This document shows positions 26,201 through 33,200 of a DNA stretch of 37,008 nucleotides, in pieces. Each line of letters starts with the position of its first letter. Within the stretch, counting starts at the first letter, position 1. The notes beneath the pieces were generated by a model that made no database searches, was not told where the DNA came from, and saw nothing but the letters and a program-made list of their open reading frames with translations. This DNA comes from an uncultured Bacteroidales bacterium (lineage in GTDB: Bacteria > Bacteroidota > Bacteroidia > Bacteroidales > Paludibacteraceae), in NCBI GenBank assembly GCA_902780235.1, contig CACZEL010000031.1:1-37008 (forward strand), given 5' to 3'. Made by a program: the position numbers and the translations under genes.

Positions 26201-26354
26201 CGGTGATCGTACCAACCGTTGTGCCTTCAATCAGGATACTGGCGCCGATAACGGGTTCATTATTCTCATCCAAGACCAAACCCGTAATATCCGCAAAAAG
26301 GGACAACGGAACCATGTACAACGTACAAAGGATGATATATAGTTTTCGATTCAT
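23286..26354 (-). CDS. SusC-family TonB-dependent outer-membrane transporter
   Basis: The 1022-aa protein has a signal peptide (cut near 21), then a carboxypeptidase-like regulatory domain (about 22-100) with VIGASILIEGTTVGT and GKTLIISYVGYTT. A TonB-box-like DEVVVIGYG follows near 97-105, then a plug with GQKPLVVIDGIP and ASIYGSDASGGVILITTKRGK. The rest is a 22-strand barrel ending in the aromatic GLNFKF. It imports glycans bound by SusD, powered by TonB. It has a normal length and is intact. In the operon it comes after GH53 and the SusE-like gene, whereas SusC usually leads. Confidence 0.96.
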   Translation of the reverse strand: MNRKLYIILCTLYMVPLSLFADITGLVLDENNEPVIGASILIEGTTVGTITDFDGNFTIDAEVGKTLIISYVGYTTQHIAAKANMHIVLVSDTKALDEVVVIGYGASKKSNISGSVEMVKADELPKAASASVGEMLRGRTAGMNIAAKSASPGSGLDIVIRGGLSGQKPLVVIDGIPQVSSGAPASGTGYSGAEKDNGLINISPDDIETINVLKDASAASIYGSDASGGVILITTKRGKQAKPEVSYSGSVAFQTMKDVPEFLDARGFMTEQNRVFDELGRTDEQRYTQAQIDNFVGKGTNWMKQVTRTGMVNEHNISVNGGSEKTKYLVSLGIYDHKGIAKNNDMRRFTGRINLDQDFGKYVRVGLNTSFTSLKYNDVPLGDARQSDAALIYSAMTFNPTVPVHNADGTYADNPDRPNVYPNPVSLLDITDQSYSRDVFLTGYMEIKPIKDLTIRATGGIDMNFAGRDQYIPTTTLKGASYGGQASKQTSNSKLGIVNATATYAHNWNDQHELSVMAGWEWKKRMWDGHGIVANNFPTDGALMNNIGTSESENPNIWSSKGSSQMASFIGRAAYTALNRYIVTFNIRVDGSSNFSPKHQWGVFPGVSLAWRISEEPFLQNATWLSDLKLRGGYGQTGNAGSLTGINTIYGISRGTYVIDGNLVNGINLKKLGNPDLKWETLSDANVALDFGFFKGRLSGTLEFYQRLRTDVILTKYLMSYNEVNTIDYNSKEVYRSRGVELSLHTVNVDTKYFGWSSDICFSYYRNKTIARDPDFVPLPYQEWEEEWGNVYGYKTDGLIQAGESYAHLPNSQPGAIKYLDIDGYVYEADGVTPKRDEQGRYVHSGKPDGKLDQMDMVKLYNTTPIPFSFNNTFRIWDFDLNIYIYGSLNGHKQNDILYQSAYGISDLTYGVNALSAVSDRWTYQHQDGTLPGVAEANSGIDPSSSNYFCKSAWYLRLDNISLGYNFPLKWFKGYVKSARIYAAVRNVAVLTPYKGMDPETGNGIGAYPNQISGAIGLNFKF

Positions 26355-26362
26355 AACTTTCT

Positions 26363-26391
26363 CCTTTCAATTTTCACTTTTCACCTTTCAC
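26363..26391. repeat. Degenerate heptads at the SusE-like/SusC junction
   Basis: CTTTCAA, TTTTCAC, TTTTCAC and CTTTCAC are in register. The last unit contains the TGA stop of the upstream gene (26388-26390) on the minus strand, as at the other heptad junctions. Confidence 0.75.
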
Positions 26392-27731
26392 CTTTTCTTG
26401 ATCCAACACCACGGGATAGCCGTATCGAAGACGATCGTTGCATCCACGTCTGCACTGATGGCAGGTAAGGTAGCGCCGTCTCCCGATCCGTCCTCCGAAA
26501 ACCACCATCCGGCAAATTCACCTCCATCGGTACTCCAGCTACGCCAGATATGGCTCCAATCGGTTGCAGTAGCGAAGCAGAAATACTGGTTACCGGCATG
26601 GATGGTGACGTCCGCTGTTTGTTGGTACTCGTTCGCACCGGCATTCATCGCCGTGAAGCCCCAACTGTTCCAATCTGCCGAATAATAGAGCGGCAGTTTC
26701 AGGGCTTGGGAGTTATCGAGCGGCCATTTCTTGATCGTAGCCTCTTTGATGTCAATCCATAGTCCCCAATAGCCCTTACCGGGTTTGTAACCTTTGACAT
26801 ATCCGGGTTGAGTCTGCGCACTGATGATACGCTCTTCCACAACCGGCGATTCGCCAAACAGACGGGTGCCGTTCGTTTCCTGCGTTGGCGTAAAGAAGAA
26901 AGCCGTTTCATCGGACTCCGCATAGACATTGACCTGATATTGGTAACCATCCTCGCGGTTGACATACTGGTAATAACCGAAGACATAGTCTGCTTCATTC
27001 GTGTTTTCCCGGAAAAGCCACATATACGGATAATCGCTTACCTCGTCCAGCACTTCGGGCAGCATCACGATGAGTTTATATTCCGAGACCGTGGTGTTGC
27101 CGCTGTTGTCGGAAAGAGTGATCGTCATCGGGTACTTACCGAGGGCGGTAAAGGTATAACTCCACTCGATCTCGTACTCACGGCTGTTCAGGTCGGTCGT
27201 TTGCGAGAAACTGACATCGGGGATCTCGATAGTGACCTGCTTAAGCACATCTTCGCCATAGAGCGTCGCTTTGAGCACACACTCACCTTTGCCGGTCGTT
27301 TCGTCAAAATCTACGGCGATCTGTTTTTTCAGTCCTCCGATAAAGGGAGCCGTAGTTGCCGGCGTATAACGCATCGTGATAACGCGTTTCATCTGCGTTC
27401 CATGCACATCCGTGGCTGTCACCAACAGATCCTGCGGGAACGTCGCATCGTCCGGAACAACAAAACTGTATTCGAAATTCCACACTACCGGCTTCTGAGA
27501 ACGCAGGTCGGTAATCTCCTTGATACCCCATGCTTCGCACGTGATGCCGAGTTCCTGCAATCCCGCATAGCACGACGCCTGACCGCCAAGGGTGATGACC
27601 TTTCCGGGGAAGACATCAATAAGATCCGTGTTTACATATAAACCCGGACGCAAGTCTGCTCCTTCTTCCTTGCAACCCGGAATAAGCTGCAAAAAACACA
27701 GGATACAGATGATATAGCTTAATCGTTTCAT
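26388..27731 (-). CDS. SusE-position surface glycan-binding lipoprotein
   Basis: The 447-aa protein starts at ATG 27731. A TTG three codons upstream lies in the heptad repeat. It has a lipoprotein signal ending LIPGC (Cys20) followed by acidic residues, as in surface-exposed Bacteroidota lipoproteins. Two or three Ig-like beta domains (about 30-110, 115-225) lead to a larger beta domain rich in aromatic residues (FCFATATDWSHIWRSW and GGEFAGWWFSEDG near 385-420). The adjacency to SusC/SusD and the aromatic surface fit a surface glycan-binding protein. No catalytic motif is seen. It lies upstream of susC rather than after susD. Confidence 0.8.
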   Translation of the reverse strand: MKRLSYIICILCFLQLIPGCKEEGADLRPGLYVNTDLIDVFPGKVITLGGQASCYAGLQELGITCEAWGIKEITDLRSQKPVVWNFEYSFVVPDDATFPQDLLVTATDVHGTQMKRVITMRYTPATTAPFIGGLKKQIAVDFDETTGKGECVLKATLYGEDVLKQVTIEIPDVSFSQTTDLNSREYEIEWSYTFTALGKYPMTITLSDNSGNTTVSEYKLIVMLPEVLDEVSDYPYMWLFRENTNEADYVFGYYQYVNREDGYQYQVNVYAESDETAFFFTPTQETNGTRLFGESPVVEERIISAQTQPGYVKGYKPGKGYWGLWIDIKEATIKKWPLDNSQALKLPLYYSADWNSWGFTAMNAGANEYQQTADVTIHAGNQYFCFATATDWSHIWRSWSTDGGEFAGWWFSEDGSGDGATLPAISADVDATIVFDTAIPWCWIKKR

Positions 27732-27733
27732 AT

Positions 27734-27754
27734 CTTTCAACTTTCAACTTTCAA
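27734..27754. repeat. Three CTTTCAA heptads at the first GH53/SusE-like junction
   Basis: Three perfect units. The first minus-strand heptad includes the TGA stop of GH53 (27751-27753), and the array ends two bases before the next ATG. Confidence 0.9.
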
Positions 27755-29211
27755 TTATTATAACGGTAAACGTCCCAGACGGGAAGCATTTCTCCTTCAA
27801 AATCAAAGATCGTTGAGTTACCGGTTACGTTCTTTTCGCTGGCAGCCCAGCCACAGTTAGGCGCAGCGATATAGATCGGATCCCAATAGATGAATCCGAG
27901 GATACGTCCCGACCCCGCCTGAATCTGCTCCGTGAGCGATTGCAAGAAGGCGCGTTGCGCTTCGGGCGTCATATCGGGATAAGGATCGTTATTAGCGATC
28001 TGTCCGATCGTACCGTCTTCGAGTACAGGATTCCATGCGAAACCAACCTCCATGAAGAGGAAGTCCTTGTCAAACTGTTTCACCAAGGTTTGCGCCCATC
28101 CATAGACCGTCTCGATGGTCATATTACCATAGAACGGATAATAGGAAGCACCGATAATATCATAGTCGAGATTGTTATTTTTCATTGCCGTAAAGAACCA
28201 CTGATACGTTCCCAGATCGATGGTAGCGCCTGTGGTGAGGTGGATGATGATTTTCGCATTCGGGCATACTTCGCGCACGGCTTTGGCGCCTTGCGCAAGA
28301 AGCGAAGCGAGATTATTCATATCGCTGCAATACCCATTTACCTTGTCTATCGATTCGGCCTTACCGAACAGGATTCCGGCTTGGATCTCATTGCCTAACG
28401 ACACGTACTGAGGGGCTGTGCCCTGCGCGACCATCTTATTCAGGAAATCGCGCGTATAGGTGTACATCGCTTCATGCAACTGCTCTTGGCTGTAATTCTT
28501 CCATGCCGCCGGTTTGTATTGCTCGCCGCCATTGGTCCAGTAGTCGGAATAATGGAAAGTTAACTCGATCTCCATACCGGCTGCTTGGGCGCGTTGGGCG
28601 AGCGCAAGGATATTGGCTTCATCCTGAATACCGGCGAACATCTTCTTCGACGGATAGTTGCCAGCATTGCCCGGGTCGTTGTACAGACGCAGACGGGCGA
28701 GGTTCATGCCGTTGCGAGAGCAGATCTCGAAGCAGTCTCCGGCTTTACCATCTTCATCATAGTATTTACCTCCGTTTTTCTCCACCTGACTCAACATCGA
28801 CAGGTCACCTCCGGTGATGAGATTTCGTTGGGTCTGCACCTGACGCAGATAAGCGGCCTTGATCTCGTAGGTCGCACCCGCTTCTTTCGTGCGGCAGGTG
28901 AGGGCTACTTTTCCGTCCGTGACCGAGATACCCCGTACATAGAGCGTGTTCCAAATCGTAGCTTGCAGCAGCAGACTACCGGACTTGGCACCGGCGGTAA
29001 CGATAAGGAGCGAGTCCTGCGAACCATGCGCATAGACCTCAAGGTCATAGATACCATTAGGTACAGAGACGGCGCTGTTCAGATCCGTCACAATGGTTAT
29101 GACAGCATCCGGCTGCGGGTCATCCATCGTACCCGGGTAGTTATCCGAGCACGAAGAAAGCGAACTGAATACTGCGCATAAAATACTTAACAGAAATGTC
29201 TTTTTTCTCAT
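27751..29211 (-). CDS. GH53 endo-beta-1,4-galactanase lipoprotein (first gene of the operon)
   Basis: The 486-aa protein has a lipoprotein signal ending LSSC (Cys21), so it is probably on the cell surface. Residues about 30-125 form a beta domain with no named match. The GH53 barrel spans about 130-480, with NLARLRLYNDPGNAG, the acid/base Glu275 in SLGNEIQ and the nucleophile Glu388 in FMEVGFAW. It would cleave galactan outside the cell into pieces for SusCD. The promoter at 29232-29263 lies 20 bp upstream, making this the operon leader. It has no IIRNGERY tail, unlike the second GH53 at 14400, with which it shares only the catalytic domain. Confidence 0.92.
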   Translation of the reverse strand: MRKKTFLLSILCAVFSSLSSCSDNYPGTMDDPQPDAVITIVTDLNSAVSVPNGIYDLEVYAHGSQDSLLIVTAGAKSGSLLLQATIWNTLYVRGISVTDGKVALTCRTKEAGATYEIKAAYLRQVQTQRNLITGGDLSMLSQVEKNGGKYYDEDGKAGDCFEICSRNGMNLARLRLYNDPGNAGNYPSKKMFAGIQDEANILALAQRAQAAGMEIELTFHYSDYWTNGGEQYKPAAWKNYSQEQLHEAMYTYTRDFLNKMVAQGTAPQYVSLGNEIQAGILFGKAESIDKVNGYCSDMNNLASLLAQGAKAVREVCPNAKIIIHLTTGATIDLGTYQWFFTAMKNNNLDYDIIGASYYPFYGNMTIETVYGWAQTLVKQFDKDFLFMEVGFAWNPVLEDGTIGQIANNDPYPDMTPEAQRAFLQSLTEQIQAGSGRILGFIYWDPIYIAAPNCGWAASEKNVTGNSTIFDFEGEMLPVWDVYRYNN

Positions 29212-29231
29212 GGTTCTTTCAATTTAGCGTG

Positions 29232-29263
29232 CAAAATTACAACTTTTTTTTCATATATGCAAG
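29232..29263 (-). promoter_or_regulatory. Promoter of the galactan-utilization operon
   Basis: The -33 CTTG (29260-29263, one mismatch) and -7 TAATTTTG (29232-29239) have a 20-bp spacer beginning CATATATGAAA. No further promoter of this type is seen until 14342, so all nine genes are probably one transcript of about 15 kb. Confidence 0.75.
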
Positions 29264-29286
29264 CAAAAACAAAAAAACCTATACAC

Positions 29287-29323
29287 AAAAAAGCGGCAAT
29301 CCGCTTTAATGGGATTACCGCTT
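29287..29323 (-). terminator. Terminator of the orphan antitoxin gene
   Basis: On the minus strand AAGCGGTAATCC pairs with GGATTGCCGCTT (29312-29323 with 29291-29302), followed by TTTTTT. It lies 25 bp past the antitoxin stop and just before the operon promoter. Confidence 0.85.
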
Positions 29324-29348
29324 ATGTATGTACTATGTTACGCTTTAC

Positions 29349-29594
29349 TTATTTATTAAGCCAAGCATTCATCTCAGCCTTGTCTGTAAAACTTATACAT
29401 TTCCCTTGGCGAATTTCTTCGCGAGCCTCGTCTACACGTGCAAAAAACTCCTCTTTACTCATGTAAGTCGGGTCTTCCGTCATCTGTTTGGCCAGACGAC
29501 GAACATACTTGGCTACTTTGTCAAGCATTGTTTCATCTTCAGCGATGATACCCAAGTTCCGATAAATGTCTGCATTTAGTTGTAAAGCTGTCAT
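29349..29594 (-). CDS. Orphan type II antitoxin-like protein, 81 aa
   Basis: It starts MTALQLNADIYRNLGIIAEDE, then a helical region (KVAKYVRRLAKQM), MSKEEFFARVDEAREEI, and the tail GKCISFTDKAEMNAWLNK. This pattern is that of small Bacteroidales antitoxins that pair with RelE/YoeB-fold toxins, and the tail resembles the antitoxin at 14030-14281. No toxin follows: the terminator lies 25 bp after the stop, and the sequence from 29212 to 29348 holds only that terminator and the operon promoter. It has its own promoter at 29623. It may be a solitary antitoxin, a remnant, or a regulator. Confidence 0.7.
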   Translation of the reverse strand: MTALQLNADIYRNLGIIAEDETMLDKVAKYVRRLAKQMTEDPTYMSKEEFFARVDEAREEIRQGKCISFTDKAEMNAWLNK

Positions 29595-29622
29595 AATAAC
29601 CTCCTTTGCATCAAATCCGCTG

Positions 29623-29654
29623 CAAAATTACAACAAATATTTGAAATATGCAAA
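29623..29654 (-). promoter_or_regulatory. Promoter of the orphan antitoxin gene
   Basis: The -33 TTTG is at 29651-29654 and the -7 TAATTTTG at 29623-29630, with a 20-bp spacer beginning CATATTTCAAA. GCAGCGGATTT follows. A GGAGG lies shortly before the ATG. Confidence 0.82.
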
Positions 29655-29702
29655 TATTTTAGTCAAAAGTTGAAAGAAAAATATGCAATCGATAATCGTT
29701 AA

Positions 29703-30224
29703 TTATTGGAGAGATTTGACAAACACCGCTTTTACGGTACGTTGGCAGGTGTGCGTGGTACCGTAATTGGAATGTGCGCCTTTCCAAGAATAGTTCCATT
29801 CCATCTTGCCGGCAGCAGGGAAGGAAACCTTGAAATCATAAATCTCGGCGTTATCTTTGCGCTGAAAACCATCCTCTGCACGAAGATAGATGAGATCGTT
29901 CTGGGTGTCAATCTCCAACATGCCGTAGTACTCTTCGCGACTTTCAAGAGCGAAGTTCTCTTTGTAAAAATAGGCATCACCGTCATTGGTTTTCTTCTTC
30001 TCAATAACGAGATAGCCATCCTGATAGGAGATTTCTTTCTCTACTTTGTCTTCATCGACATTCTTCCACAGAACGGAATAAGAGCTCAAGTTCCAAGAGC
30101 CGATCATCTGATCGTAATCCACTTTCTGCTTGTTCTCCGGTTCGTTCTTTGAGTTACAAGCGCATGCGGCTACCACGAATGCAGCCAAGAGCAAAATTTT
30201 TGAGATACTTTTTTTCATATTCAT
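29703..30224 (-). CDS. Small lipocalin-like lipoprotein, 173 aa
   Basis: The N terminus is a lipoprotein signal with VVAACAC (lipid Cys near 21 or 23), followed by a charged spacer. IGSWNLSSYSVLWKN near 41-55 resembles the first strand of lipocalin-like lipoproteins of Bacteroidota, and the rest is rich in alternating beta strands. Length suits a single eight-stranded barrel. It follows the giant gene at 30249 by 24 bp with no terminator between, so it is probably co-transcribed. Function unknown, and the lipocalin fold is inferred. An ATG two codons downstream (30218) is an equally good start. Confidence 0.7.
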   Translation of the reverse strand: MNMKKSISKILLLAAFVVAACACNSKNEPENKQKVDYDQMIGSWNLSSYSVLWKNVDEDKVEKEISYQDGYLVIEKKKTNDGDAYFYKENFALESREEYYGMLEIDTQNDLIYLRAEDGFQRKDNAEIYDFKVSFPAAGKMEWNYSWKGAHSNYGTTHTCQRTVKAVFVKSLQ

Positions 30225-30248
30225 AATTTATTTTTTGATTGTTACCCG

Positions 30249-33200
30249 TTATAACTTTTTGCCGGTCACGTCATAGCGTTCACCGTTGCGGATGATGATG
30301 ACATGATCGTTCTCAATCAATTTTCTTATTTCCTCATTTTCGCATTTTTTCATTTGCAGGATGATCGGATCTTCCGGCGAACCGTGATGTGCGTTGGCTT
30401 GATAGGGTATCGACTCTTGGCTCTTAGCTATTAGCTCTTGACCATCCAACTCGAAGCGGAGTTCACCAATCTTGTCACTCTGGATCGTGAGGAAGTAGAG
30501 CGATCCGATCGGCTCGGCAACAGCGGCAAGTTCGTTACCCACATAAACCTTTAATTCTTTCACTCCTTCATTCTTTAATTCCTTAACACAAGCGATCATG
30601 GTCATGTTGGTGGAGGCGGAGGGATTAGTGAAACTAGTCATACTGGATGCACTAGTCATTCTGGACGGACTGGCATTCGCTTCCTGCTTGTAGAAAGTGA
30701 TCTCGACGGAGCCGGGTCTGAGGCGGCGGAAGAGGTATCCTTCGCCGGGTCGCATGGTCGTGAGGTTACCTTCCCATCGCTTATCCTCGGAGAAATAGGC
30801 GAACTGGTCATGGCTCTTGATCATATCGCCTGCGACAGCTCTGTCGTAGTAGTCGGAGAGGGCTTTGGTGACCGTCACGGGTTCCTCAAAGAGACAAGGC
30901 ATGACGCTCCATTGGCCGTCTCCGCGCACGCTGATCTTCATCGAGTCCGCAGACAGTTTTTCTCCGCTGATCTGCATCGTGTTCTCCTGCGCCGCATACA
31001 TCATGTACATCTGCGAGAAATGAATAGTAGCGAGCGTACCGACGAAGGCGTCAGAAGCGGCATCGTAGGCGCTGAACTGACGCGTGTTGGGGTTCTTGAT
31101 CAGGTCAGCCTCGCTCCAAGGGTTCGATGCGGAGACGCAGGTGTTCAGGCTTCCTTGAGTAGTTGAAAGATCGAGGTATGTCGATATCCAGTTCCATCCG
31201 GCATGCAGGGATATATTCTGCGTCTCGCTGCCTCCGGCGGTCAGCACCACGGGCTTTCCGTCACCGCAACCATAGACATATCCGTGTCCGAAGAGGACGT
31301 TTCTATCCGCGGAGAGTTTATACATCTTACCGGTGGACGCCTGCCACAGACGGAAATGAATCTGCTTGCGGTTCATCTTGTCTTCGCCATACACGGTGAG
31401 GAAGACTTTCGATTGGTTGGTGACATTGTCAAAATCAATATTCGCCATACCTACGCAGGTATTGTTATACAGTGCGATCACTTTGTCGTTCGGGTCGGAG
31501 TCATAAACATATGCTGTTGGCGATTGGCCGTTAGCTATTAGCACTTGTCCGCAGAGCGACATGTTGTACGGGTACTTGCCTGCCTCGGGTTCGTCGTAAG
31601 GGCACCGAGTCGTCACCTCCACCTCTACCAGCAGCGGTTCGGACAAGCCTTGGTCATCGGTGAGGTAGATGACATGATTATGCACACCGGGTTTGAGACC
31701 CTCGGCCAGCGTGAAAGTAATGGACCGCTGATCCTCGGCCTGGAGTGTACCTTGTGCAGGAGAGACGGATAACCATTGTGGCAGGTGATCGATCGTGTAC
31801 TGACGGGTCATACCGGTCCGGTTGAGGATCTGTAATGAGTAATTGGTCATCGCCGATTGGTCATTGTAATCCGTTGTGATCTGCAGGGATCGTTCCGCCC
31901 AGACAATGCTGTTGAGGTTGGCATAGACGGACCACATGACCGGTGAAGGCAAGCGGTTGCCGCTGAGGTCTTCCACGTCGCGGACGGTGATATACATCGT
32001 GCGTTTATTGATCTCCCGTGCTTGTGCCTTGATATTGATGAGCAACTCCGATTCCTGATACGTCCAGTTGAACGGCAGGTTGGTGAGCTGTCCCCTATCC
32101 CGCACGGGCGCATAGTTCTGCTTATCCGCCTGCTCCGAGAGGTCGTCCACGAGCAGGGGTTGAATCTTATTCACCACATTGCCGTTGGCATCGCGGAAGA
32201 TACGTTGGTTATCAGGACTGAAGACCTGCTCCATCACGTTCTGCGCATTGCGCTTGACGCAAGAGAAAGTGAGGAGGTTGATCAGACCCATCTCGTCGCC
32301 GTTAGGCGTCTGCTCACCGAACTCAGCGATGAGCTCCGCCGGCAAAGCCTGCTCGAAGAGACAGACATCATCGATATGACCTTTCAGTCCGTCCGCCAGC
32401 CAAACGGAAGAGCCCGAGAGCGCTCCGAGACCAACGGTGGGGAACATGAGCAGAAGTCGGTTATCGACATAGAGCGAACCGGCGTTGTAGGTCTTGCTGA
32501 TGACCAGTACGAAATGATGCCATTGGCCGTCGGTGAGGTTCGCCGAAGCGAACTCATCCACGTTGCCCGCCGTATAGCGGATCGTACCGTTTTGGAGCAG
32601 GATCTGCATGGTGACGGAGTCGCCGATCGCCGTGCCGAAGAGGGATACCGCCTCAGCAGGCTCGTTGTCGCTTCGGAACCAGCCCATGAGGGTGTAGTCC
32701 TCCGCTTCGGTGCGGGCAAAGAGGGTTGGTTGCAGGTTCACCTTATTGCCGTTCGTAGCGAGGGACAGTCCCTGCGGATTGGTCCAAGAGAGACCTTGTG
32801 CATAGAGGGTCGCGCCCGAGGCAAGGTCGTCCATCTCGCTGCCTTCGCTTTCCGAGAGCGGATAGTAAGCCAGCAGACCGTACTCATAGCCCGTAAGGCG
32901 TCTGAGATGGGTCGCGGCGATCTCGGCGGGCGTCAGCGCTTTCGTCCATAAGCGTACCTCCATCAGGTTGCCATGGAAAGGCTTCTCTCCTTTCACTCCC
33001 CTACCCACATGCAGCGGAGCCGCATCGTTCTGGAGCATCCAAGAGGTACTTGCTTTGTCGGTTATATCCTCGGTGCCGGCATAGAAGCGGACGGTGGAGC
33101 GGTCGAAATCATAGACCATCACGAAGCGTGTGAAATCATTCGTGGGCAGCGTTCCCATAGGTCGGGAAAGGATCTCTTCGATAACGCCGTCGCTGTTAGT

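Noticed and set aside
27732-27740. TTG starts in heptad repeats for the SusE-like gene (27740) and galM (19626)
   Set aside because: Each is followed within a few codons by an in-frame ATG placed right after the GAAAG-rich array, and that ATG gives the expected N terminus.
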